DNA from: Hydrogenophilus thermoluteolus
Lineage (GTDB): Bacteria; Pseudomonadota; Gammaproteobacteria; Burkholderiales; Rhodocyclaceae
Assembly (NCBI RefSeq): GCF_003574215.1
Contig: NZ_AP018558.1
Location: 1,405,001 to 1,469,000, forward strand
Reading direction: 5' to 3'
DNA length: 64,000 bases
The position numbers were made by a program, and so were the translations under genes. Below the pieces are notes generated by a model. The model saw nothing but the letters and a program-made list of their open reading frames with translations. It was not told the origin of the DNA and made no database searches. Positions 50,179 through 57,545 of this stretch are shown here, one piece after another. Each line of letters begins with the position of its first letter. Within the stretch, counting starts at the first letter, position 1.

Positions 50179-50958
50179 CTAGGGGTATTCTGGTCGCGGT
50201 TGTAATGCGGCCAACGTCGCGAACCGCCCGGTGCGCGGTCCGTCTCGGCGATGAGAATACCACAGCCCATTTTCCCAGGTACAGAGTCCGCTGGGAATAA
50301 CGGATTGGGCGCCCAAACGCTTCAACTGCTCGGCGGCAATCGCGCCAAGGTCGACCGTGTAGTGGCTCGCGCGCCTTCCGTTACGCACGGCTTGTGCCAC
50401 CCAAGGACCGAGTGCCCTGAGCGCTTCGACCACCGGGGCATCGACCTCGTAACACCGGCCGCAGATCGCGGGACCGATCCACGCGGCGAACGGGGCATCC
50501 CCGAGCGCTGCGACAGCGCGCGCCAAGATACCAGCAGCCAGCCCTCGCCACCCTGCATGCGCCACCGCAAGCCGCGCCCCATCGCTCCGTACCAGGACCA
50601 CCGGCAAGCAGTCCGCGGTAAGTAGCGCCAGCCAACGCCCCGCGCGCGCCGTGGTTGCCCCGTCGGCTTGCGGAGGAGCGTGGCCGGATGGATCGGCTGC
50701 GTCCGCATCCCAAATGGTCGTGCCATGCACCTGCTTGAGCCACAGTGGGTCGCTGCCCAAGGTTGCGCGCAACCGCGCGCGGTTTTCCGCAACTGCGGCC
50801 GTGTCGTCGCCAACGTGGTCAGCCAGATTGAGCGCGTGATAGCCACCTGCGCTGACGCCACCGGTACGCGTCGTTAGCCGGATTGTCACGCCGTAGGAGC
50901 GCAGTGCAGAAACAGTAATGAGCGGTAGTTCGTTCATCTTTTCGTCATAGCTCCTCAT
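50179..50958 (-). CDS. pgeF: Multicopper polyphenol oxidase-fold purine nucleoside phosphorylase (YfiH/PgeF)
   Basis: This protein of about 259 residues has the DUF152/YfiH signature: TRTGGVSAGGYHALNLADHV, WLKQVHGTTIWDAD, LTADCLPVVL, AVAHAGWRGLAAGIL and GPAICGRCYEV. Its His/Cys ligands bind zinc. Members act as purine nucleoside phosphorylases and, in E. coli, correct peptidoglycan misincorporation. ATG 50958 overlaps the rluD stop (ATGA). An ATG at 50937 (MNELPL) is an alternative, though GAGGAG is 13 bases away from it. Confidence 0.9.
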   Translation of the reverse strand: MRSYDEKMNELPLITVSALRSYGVTIRLTTRTGGVSAGGYHALNLADHVGDDTAAVAENRARLRATLGSDPLWLKQVHGTTIWDADAADPSGHAPPQADGATTARAGRWLALLTADCLPVVLVRSDGARLAVAHAGWRGLAAGILARAVAALGDAPFAAWIGPAICGRCYEVDAPVVEALRALGPWVAQAVRNGRRASHYTVDLGAIAAEQLKRLGAQSVIPSGLCTWENGLWYSHRRDGPRTGRFATLAALQPRPEYP

Positions 50959-51905
50959 TGCATTGCGCGCAACGTCTGCACCAGTGCATCCAAGTCGTCC
51001 GGCAGCGGCGAATGAAACGTCAGCACCTCGCCATTGACCGGATGGCGGAACGTAAGGCGACAAGCGTGCAGTGCTTGGCGTGCCAATGGCCATTGGCGCA
51101 CTTTCGCATTGCCGTAGAGGGGGTCGCCAATCAGGGGGTGGCCCAGATGGGCGAGATGGACGCGAATCTGGTGGGTGCGCCCCGATTCGAGATCGCACTG
51201 CACGAGGGTAGCCGTGTCGCCGAACGTTTCCAACGGCGTCACGTGGGTGACGGCAGGTTTGCCATGCGGCACCACTGCCATCTTGACCCGCTGCGTGGGG
51301 TGGCGTCCAATCGGCGCCGACACGGTGGTCTTGCGTTCGATCCGCCCGACGGCGATCGCCCAATAGCGGCGCGCGATCGTGCGCTCAGCCAGCGCCGCGA
51401 CCAATTGCTGATGGGCAACAGGCGATTTTGCCACCACCATCAGTCCGCTGGTCTCTTTGTCCAACCGGTGAACGATGCCCGCGCGCGGGAGGTTCGACAG
51501 CGCGGCGTCGTACGCCAAGAGCCAATTCATCAGGGTGCCACTGCGGTGACCCGCGCCCGGATGGACCACCCAACCTGCCGGCTTGTCGAGCACCAGCAGA
51601 TGATCGTCTTCGAAGACGACTGGCAAAATCCGTGGCTCTGGCCGATCGTCGCATACCGATTCGATCGTGACGGCAGCCACCACCTCAGCGCCCGGCAGCA
51701 ACGTATGTTTTGGTGAACAGACCGGTTCGCCGTCGACGAGTACGCACCCGTCTCGAATCCACCGCTGCCACTGTGAGCGGGAAAATTCCGGTGCGTGCTC
51801 GGCGAGCCATTTGTCCAGGCGCACGAACGACGCATCGGACGCGACCCGCCAATGGTATTCCGTTCTATAATCGTCAAGCTCTTCCACAGATGAGATAGTA
51901 TTCAT
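50955..51905 (-). CDS. rluD: 23S rRNA pseudouridine synthase RluD
   Basis: This 316-residue protein has an S4 RNA-binding domain (VRLDKWLAEHAPEFSRSQWQ) and a pseudouridine synthase domain with Asp149 in GIVHRLDKETSGLMV. LESGRTHQIRVHLAHLGHPL is the second conserved motif. It modifies 23S helix 69. Its start codon overlaps the bamD start codon on the opposite strand (shared CATG), and the adjacent rluD-bamD divergence is common in proteobacteria. Confidence 0.94.
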   Translation of the reverse strand: MNTISSVEELDDYRTEYHWRVASDASFVRLDKWLAEHAPEFSRSQWQRWIRDGCVLVDGEPVCSPKHTLLPGAEVVAAVTIESVCDDRPEPRILPVVFEDDHLLVLDKPAGWVVHPGAGHRSGTLMNWLLAYDAALSNLPRAGIVHRLDKETSGLMVVAKSPVAHQQLVAALAERTIARRYWAIAVGRIERKTTVSAPIGRHPTQRVKMAVVPHGKPAVTHVTPLETFGDTATLVQCDLESGRTHQIRVHLAHLGHPLIGDPLYGNAKVRQWPLARQALHACRLTFRHPVNGEVLTFHSPLPDDLDALVQTLRAMQ

Positions 51906-52701
51906 GAAACGCTGGTTTCTTGTGACGATGGCCGCCGCAACACTTGCCGGCTGTGGGTTGCTCCCCGAAAAGATCGACGAAACGCGCTCATGGAACGCGC
52001 AAAAGCTCTATAGCGAAGCGCGGGCGGCGATGGACGATGGCGACTATCAGCGTGCTGCCGAGCTCTTGGAAAAGCTGGAATCGCGCTACCCCTTCGGCCG
52101 TTATGCGCAGCAGGCGCAAATCGAAACGGCCTATGCTTACTACAAACAAGGGGAGCCGGAGCTCGCGCTGGCGGCGATCGAGCGCTTCTTGCGGCTCCAC
52201 CCGGACCATCCGAACCTCGATTATATGCTCTACCTCAAAGGGCTGATCCTCTTCAACGAAGACCGCAGCCTCTTTGCCGCGCTCGGCAACCAAGACATGA
52301 GCGAGCGCGACCCGAAAGCGGCAAAAGAGTCGCTTGAAGTCTTCCTGGAGCTGTTGCGCCGCTTTCCGGAAAGCAAATACGCGGAAGACGCCGAGGCGCG
52401 GGTGATCTACTTGCGCAACAGCCTGGCGCGGCATGAGCTCCACGTGGCCCGTTACTATCTCAAGCGCGGCGCTTATCTGGCCGCGGCCAACCGCGCGAAG
52501 GTAGTCGTGACCGATTACTCCGATACCCCGCTCGTCGAAGACGCGCTCTGGTTGATGCGCGAAGCGTATGACCGCTTGGGGCTCACCGATCTCAAAACCG
52601 ACGCGGAACGTGTGTTACAACTCAACTTTCCCGATTCCGACTACCTCAAATATGGGGAGCGGCGAAGTAAAGACGAAAAACCGTGGTGGCAGTTCTGGTG
52701 A
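51904..52701 (+). CDS. bamD: Outer membrane assembly lipoprotein BamD
   Basis: This 265-residue lipoprotein has lipobox LAGC with Cys17, then five TPR-like repeats (AQKLYSEARAAMDDGDYQRA, YYKQGEPELALAAIERFLRL, DAEARVIYLRNSLARHELHV). BamD is the essential partner of BamA in beta-barrel assembly. A TATAAT at 51866-51871 lies within rluD. The ribosome binding site is weak. A terminator follows. Confidence 0.95.
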   Translation: MKRWFLVTMAAATLAGCGLLPEKIDETRSWNAQKLYSEARAAMDDGDYQRAAELLEKLESRYPFGRYAQQAQIETAYAYYKQGEPELALAAIERFLRLHPDHPNLDYMLYLKGLILFNEDRSLFAALGNQDMSERDPKAAKESLEVFLELLRRFPESKYAEDAEARVIYLRNSLARHELHVARYYLKRGAYLAAANRAKVVVTDYSDTPLVEDALWLMREAYDRLGLTDLKTDAERVLQLNFPDSDYLKYGERRSKDEKPWWQFW

Positions 52702-52744
52702 TCTGTCACGCGGTTTGATCTCTTTCGCGCCGAGAGCCTGATGA

Positions 52745-52767
52745 AGCGCCCACGATGGGCGCTTTTT
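52745..52767 (+). terminator. Terminator of bamD
   Basis: AGCGCCCA (52745-52752) and TGGGCGCT (52756-52763) form a perfect stem with loop CGA, followed by TTTT. Confidence 0.85.
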
Positions 52768-52791
52768 CGTCTTCATTTGCGTGCAAAAAAC

Positions 52792-52819
52792 AAAAAGCCC
52801 CGGATTGAACCGGGGCCTT
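52792..52819 (-). terminator. Terminator of tRNA-Arg
   Basis: On the minus strand GCCCCGG and CCGGGGC form a stem around a 6-base loop, followed by TTTTT. It begins 11 bases after the tRNA 3' end. Confidence 0.75.
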
Positions 52820-52829
52820 AGGTATTCTT

Positions 52830-52906
52830 TGGCGCGCCCGGAAGGATTCGAACCTCCGACCACCTGGTTCGTAGCCAGGTACTCTATCCAACTGAGCTAC
52901 GGGCGC
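52830..52906 (-). tRNA. tRNA-Arg (anticodon ACG)
   Basis: On the minus strand GCGCCCG pairs with CGGGCGC. The D loop is AGTTGGATAGA, the anticodon loop CTACGAA gives ACG, and the T arm contains GGTTCGAATCC. The 3' GCCA is encoded. The length is 77 bases. A is expected to become inosine. Confidence 0.96.
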
Positions 52907-52927
52907 TTCGCGTTGCGCGAGACCGTT

Positions 52928-52955
52928 ATTCTAGCAAAACCGCATGCCTTGTCAA
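52928..52955 (-). promoter_or_regulatory. Promoter of tRNA-Arg
   Basis: On the minus strand consensus TTGACA (52955-52950) and TAGAAT (52933-52928) are 16 bp apart. The tRNA starts 22 bases after the -10. Confidence 0.8.
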
Positions 52956-52977
52956 CGGCCCCGCAGACGCTTTAGGT

Positions 52978-55341
52978 TTATTGCTTGCGGTGGTTCGCCA
53001 GTCGCAACCAGGTATCGATCACGGTATCCGGGTTGAGGGAAATCGTTTGAATTCCGCGATCCATGAGCCACTCGGCAAAGTCGGGGTGGTCCGACGGCCC
53101 TTGGCCGCAGATCCCGACGTACTTCCCGAGTTTGTTGCACGCGTCGATCGCCATCCCAAGGAGGATGCGAACCGCCGGATCGCGTTCGTCGAACGATTCG
53201 GCAACCAACCCCGAGTCGCGGTCGAGCCCAAGGGTGAGTTGGGTGAGGTCGTTCGAACCGATCGAGAAGCCGTCGAAATGCTGAAGGAACGCTTCGGCCA
53301 ACAGCGCGTTGCTGGGGACCTCACACATCATGATGAGCTCAAGCCCGTTTTGGCCCTGCACGAGGCCATTTGCCGCGAGGAGCTTGATCACCCGTTCGCC
53401 CTCTTTCACCGTCCGGACGAACGGCACCATGATCTTGACGTTGGTGAGCCCCATCACGTCGCGGACTTTCTTGAGCGCTTCGCACTCCATTTCGAAGCAG
53501 TCGCGAAAGCTCGGCGCAATGTAGCGTGCAGCACCTCGGAAACCGAGCATCGGGTTCTCTTCTTCCGGCTCGTAGATTTCACCGGCAAGGAGTTTGCGGT
53601 ATTCGTTCGACTTGAAGTCGGAAAGACGAACGATCACCGGGTTGGGGTAGAACGCCGCAGCGATCGTCGCGACCCCTTCGGCCAGTTTTTCGACGAAGAA
53701 GGCGCGCGGGCTTTCATAACCCCGCGCACGGCGCTCGATCTCTTCGCGGATCGACGCCGGAATGCGGTCGATTTCGAGAATCGCGCGCGGGTGGATCCCG
53801 ATCACGTTGTTGATGATGAACTCAAGCCGCGCCAACCCGACACCGGAGTTGGGAATCTGGGCAAACTCGAACGCGAGCTCCGGGTTGCCGACGTTCATCA
53901 TGATTTTCACCGGCAATTCGGGCAGTTCGCCGAGATCGGTGCGCTGCACTTCGAATTCGAGCGCCCCACGATAGACGTAACCGGTATCCCCTTCCGCACA
54001 TGAGACGGTAACCGTTTCACCGTCTTTGAGGACTTCGGTGGCGTCGCCACACCCGACGATCGCAGGCACCCCCAGTTCCCGCGCGATGATCGCCGCGTGA
54101 CAGGTACGCCCACCCCGGTTGGTGATGATTGCCGCGGCGCGCTTCATCACCGGCTCCCAGTTGGGGTCGGTCATGTCGGTGACGAGCACGTCACCCGCCT
54201 GCACTTTTTCGATTTCGCTGATGTCTTTGACAATACGCACTTTACCGACGGCGACCTTCTGGCCGATCGCCCGCCCTTGCACGATCGCTTTGCCGTGCTG
54301 CTTGAGGCGGAATTTTTCGAGCACGCGGCCACTTTCCTGAGATTTGACCGTCTCAGGACGCGCTTGCAAGATGTAAATCTTGCCGTCGATCCCGTCTTTG
54401 CCCCATTCGATGTCCATCGGCCGCCCGTAGTGCTGCTCGATGATCAGCGCATAGCGGGCGAGTTCGAGGATATCCTCGTCGCTGATACAGAAACGATTGC
54501 GCTCTTCCGGGGTGGTGTCCACCTCTTTGACGCGCCCTTCTTCGCCGGGCGTCGTGAAAACCATCTTGATCAGTTTGGAACCGAGCGAACGGCGGATGAT
54601 CGCCGGTTTGCCCTGCGCCAAGGTAGGCTTGTGCACGTAGAATTCGTCCGGGTTCACTGCGCCCTGGACGACCATTTCCCCCAGGCCGTAGGAGGCGGTG
54701 ATGAAAACGACGTCGCGAAAGCCCGATTCGGTGTCGAGCGTAAACATCACCCCGGACGCACCGACGTCGGAGCGCACCATTCGCTGCACCCCCGCCGAAA
54801 GCGCCACCTCGGCGTGACGGAACCCTTTATGGACCCGGTACGCGATCGCACGATCGTTGTAGAGCGACGCAAACACCTCTTTGATCGCGTGCAGGATGTT
54901 TTCGATGCCGCGCACGTTGAGCAGCGTCTCCTGCTGCCCCGCAAACGAGGCATCGGGCAAATCTTCCGCAGTAGCCGACGAACGGACAGCGAAACTCCCT
55001 TCGCCATCCCGAGTAATTTCCGCGTAAGCGGCACGGATCTGCGCCTCCAGCTCCGCGGGGAACGGCGCCTCCATCATCATTTGACGGATCGCAGCGCCGG
55101 TGCGCGCCAGTGCGGCAACATCGTCGACATCGAGCCCTTCGAGCAGATCGTGAATCTTTTGCCGCAACCCATTGTCGTCGAGGAAGCGCCAAAAGGCCTC
55201 GGCCGTCGTGGCGAAACCATCCGGCACGCGGACACTGTCAGGCAACTGGCTGATCATTTCACCCAGCGACGCGTTCTTGCCACCGACTTGGGCCACATCG
55301 GACATGCGCAACTCGCGCAATGGGATCACGTAACGGGTCAT
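52978..55341 (-). CDS. ppsA: Phosphoenolpyruvate synthase
   Basis: This 787-residue enzyme converts pyruvate plus ATP to PEP. The ATP-grasp domain begins QVGGKNASLGEMISQL and includes SFAVRSSATAEDLPDASFAG. The swivelling domain carries the phospho-His in NRGGRTCHAAIIARELG. The C-terminal TIM barrel ends with GICGQGPSDHPDFAEWL and its catalytic Cys. It is divergent from ppsR, which encodes its regulator. Confidence 0.97.
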   Translation of the reverse strand: MTRYVIPLRELRMSDVAQVGGKNASLGEMISQLPDSVRVPDGFATTAEAFWRFLDDNGLRQKIHDLLEGLDVDDVAALARTGAAIRQMMMEAPFPAELEAQIRAAYAEITRDGEGSFAVRSSATAEDLPDASFAGQQETLLNVRGIENILHAIKEVFASLYNDRAIAYRVHKGFRHAEVALSAGVQRMVRSDVGASGVMFTLDTESGFRDVVFITASYGLGEMVVQGAVNPDEFYVHKPTLAQGKPAIIRRSLGSKLIKMVFTTPGEEGRVKEVDTTPEERNRFCISDEDILELARYALIIEQHYGRPMDIEWGKDGIDGKIYILQARPETVKSQESGRVLEKFRLKQHGKAIVQGRAIGQKVAVGKVRIVKDISEIEKVQAGDVLVTDMTDPNWEPVMKRAAAIITNRGGRTCHAAIIARELGVPAIVGCGDATEVLKDGETVTVSCAEGDTGYVYRGALEFEVQRTDLGELPELPVKIMMNVGNPELAFEFAQIPNSGVGLARLEFIINNVIGIHPRAILEIDRIPASIREEIERRARGYESPRAFFVEKLAEGVATIAAAFYPNPVIVRLSDFKSNEYRKLLAGEIYEPEEENPMLGFRGAARYIAPSFRDCFEMECEALKKVRDVMGLTNVKIMVPFVRTVKEGERVIKLLAANGLVQGQNGLELIMMCEVPSNALLAEAFLQHFDGFSIGSNDLTQLTLGLDRDSGLVAESFDERDPAVRILLGMAIDACNKLGKYVGICGQGPSDHPDFAEWLMDRGIQTISLNPDTVIDTWLRLANHRKQ

Positions 55342-55375
55342 GCCAATACTCCCTGGAGGATCGGATAAAATAACT

Positions 55376-55394
55376 AGCCATTATTCTAATGGCT
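55376..55394. promoter_or_regulatory. Inverted repeat between ppsA and ppsR
   Basis: AGCCATTA (55376-55383) and TAATGGCT (55387-55394) are perfect 8-bp arms around TTC, in the 96-bp divergent region. It lies 35-53 bases upstream of the ppsA start and could be an operator for either gene. No known regulator was recognised. Confidence 0.5.
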
Positions 55395-55437
55395 TTGCCA
55401 CCATTTCTGTCCTTTTCTGCCAATCGAGGATGCCCAG

Positions 55438-56277
55438 ATGCCGATTCCGCGCAAACGCCACGTCTTTTATGTCTCCGACGGTACGGGCGTGACCGCGGAG
55501 ATGTTGGGCGAAAGCCTCCTGGCCCAGTTTCCCGACCTCGACTACGAGGTGGTGCGCGCCCCGTTCGTCGATTCCCCGCAAAAAGCGGGCGAACTGGTCA
55601 GCAAGATTGAACGGGTCGCCCAAGGAAGCGGTTTTCGTCCTATCGTCTTCTCGACGCTGGTCAAACCGGAAGTCCTGGCCGTGATCCAGAACGGTCCCGG
55701 CCTGGTGATGGACCTCTTCGGCGCCTTCATCGACCCGCTTGAGCGCGAATTCGGCATGGAGAGCACCCACACCGTCGGCCGCTTTCACGGAATGCGGGAC
55801 ACGCACAGCTATCACCGCCGCATCGAGGCGATCAACTTCGCATTGGCGCACGACGATGGCATTACCCAAGACCATACGCTGGTCGAAGCCGACATCATCT
55901 TGATCGGGGTTTCGCGTTCGGGCAAAACCCCGACCAGCCTCTACCTTGCGATGACCTACGCGATCAAAGCGGCCAATTACCCATTGATTCCCGAAGACCT
56001 AGAGCGCATGCGCTTACCGGAAGCGCTGCGACCGCACCGTGAAAAACTCTTCGGGCTGACGATTGCACCCGAACGCTTGGCGCAAATCCGTTCCGAACGG
56101 CGCCCGAACAGCGCCTACGCCGATTTGGCGAATTGCCGCCGTGAAATCGAACTGGCGCTGGAGTTGATGCGACGGGAAGGAATCCCGTGGCTCGACACCA
56201 CGACGAAGTCGATCGAAGAGATCGCCGCAGTGGTGATGCTTCATCTCGAAAAAATCCGCCGCTATCAAGACTTGTAA
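55438..56277 (+). CDS. ppsR: PEP synthase regulatory protein (PSRP kinase/phosphorylase)
   Basis: This 279-residue DUF299 protein starts RHVFYVSDGTGVTAEMLGES and has a P-loop GVSRSGKTP at about residues 157-165. PSRP inactivates PEP synthase by ADP-dependent phosphorylation of a threonine and reactivates it by phosphorolysis. Divergence from ppsA is the standard arrangement and supports the call. Confidence 0.95.
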   Translation: MPIPRKRHVFYVSDGTGVTAEMLGESLLAQFPDLDYEVVRAPFVDSPQKAGELVSKIERVAQGSGFRPIVFSTLVKPEVLAVIQNGPGLVMDLFGAFIDPLEREFGMESTHTVGRFHGMRDTHSYHRRIEAINFALAHDDGITQDHTLVEADIILIGVSRSGKTPTSLYLAMTYAIKAANYPLIPEDLERMRLPEALRPHREKLFGLTIAPERLAQIRSERRPNSAYADLANCRREIELALELMRREGIPWLDTTTKSIEEIAAVVMLHLEKIRRYQDL

Positions 56278-56290
56278 CGAAAGGGAACCG

Positions 56291-57502
56291 ATGAACAATC
56301 CCAAAAATCCCCAACCCAAAAAACGACGCAACCGCCCCAGTGCGATGGCACCGAGCGCCGAGCACCTCTGCTGGCTGGCTCAAGGCCTGGCGCGTTCAGG
56401 CAGCCGAGTCGAAGACCGTTGGTGGGAGCAACAGATCGAAGCCGCGGTTCGTCAGCTTCTCGAGGAAGGCAACGACAACGTGATCGAACAGGCGCTCGAA
56501 CACCTCTACCGCAGCGACGAATCGGCCTACGGAGAGCTGTTGGATGCGGTGGAGAGCGAAGCCGAAGTCGTCACCGGCGAAAAGGAAACGCTGCTCCTGA
56601 TTGCCGCGCCGGTACTGGCGTGGTCCCGCTTTTCGGTGCCCGCGAAGACCGTTCCCACCGCTGCGCTCGAACACCTGCGCACTGCATTGGCTGCACACGT
56701 CTTCGCACCAGGGGTTCGGTTTGCGATCGCGAACCACCTCTTCAGTCCCGACCAACTCCCAGACGGCTACATTCCCACCCAACGCCTGCTCAAAGCGATG
56801 CAGAACGCGGCGCTCGCCAACGAAGACTACCCGGTGGACAGCGACCGCCTCAACGAAACGATGGTGTTTCTCTCCGACATCCGTTACTTGTTGATCGCGG
56901 CAGCGATTCCGAATGGAGAAGCGATCTTCCGTTGGCACTTGCCGGAAGGGGATCGCGAGCAAGCGTTTGCGGCGTGGCGCAAACGGGCTCATCCGGTATT
57001 CGAACGGCTGCTGATCGGCTGCGGTATCGAATTGGAGCCGCCTGACGCTTACTTCACCGCCAGCCGCAAAGCAAACCGCGACTCGCGCGTTTTCGCGATC
57101 TTCGCGGCGGTCGCCTACTTGGCAACAGAGTTCGATATCGCGTCGAGCCGTCTGCGCGCGGTGATCGCGCCGTGTGAAGGCAACGGCGAATTCGAATACC
57201 GCATCGGTTTTTGCTTGAAACCGAGCGGCCAAGTGATCCATGGGGTGCCTTGGCCGCTCATCGGTACCGACGAAAACGAAGAAGAAACGGTCGAACGGAT
57301 CGTTGCGACGCTGCGCGACAGCGGTGTCACCGATACGTTGGTGCTGCGTCGAACGCTGCCCCTCGAATTCTGCGAGGATTGCGGCGCCCCGCTCTTTCCC
57401 AACCCCCATGGGGAACTGGTCCATGCCGAAATGCCCGGCGAAAACCCCAACGGGGAGGAACCATCTGGCCATGGCAATCCCCCGCCGCGCTACCTCCACT
57501 GA
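56291..57502 (+). CDS. DUF2863-like protein of unknown function
   Basis: This 403-residue protein is probably cytoplasmic with no membrane helix. A basic N-terminus (NPQPKKRRNRPS) is followed by a helical region and a second half including LEPPDAYFTASRKANRDSRV. A late CEDCGAPLFPNP may be a zinc site. The pattern resembles DUF2863, a family I recall from betaproteobacteria; this is memory, not a search. It starts 13 bases after ppsR. Confidence 0.72.
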   Translation: MNNPKNPQPKKRRNRPSAMAPSAEHLCWLAQGLARSGSRVEDRWWEQQIEAAVRQLLEEGNDNVIEQALEHLYRSDESAYGELLDAVESEAEVVTGEKETLLLIAAPVLAWSRFSVPAKTVPTAALEHLRTALAAHVFAPGVRFAIANHLFSPDQLPDGYIPTQRLLKAMQNAALANEDYPVDSDRLNETMVFLSDIRYLLIAAAIPNGEAIFRWHLPEGDREQAFAAWRKRAHPVFERLLIGCGIELEPPDAYFTASRKANRDSRVFAIFAAVAYLATEFDIASSRLRAVIAPCEGNGEFEYRIGFCLKPSGQVIHGVPWPLIGTDENEEETVERIVATLRDSGVTDTLVLRRTLPLEFCEDCGAPLFPNPHGELVHAEMPGENPNGEEPSGHGNPPPRYLH

Positions 57503-57545
57503 CCCCAGCACGGGCCGATCGCGCCGCTGAGCGTGGAGTGGTGCG

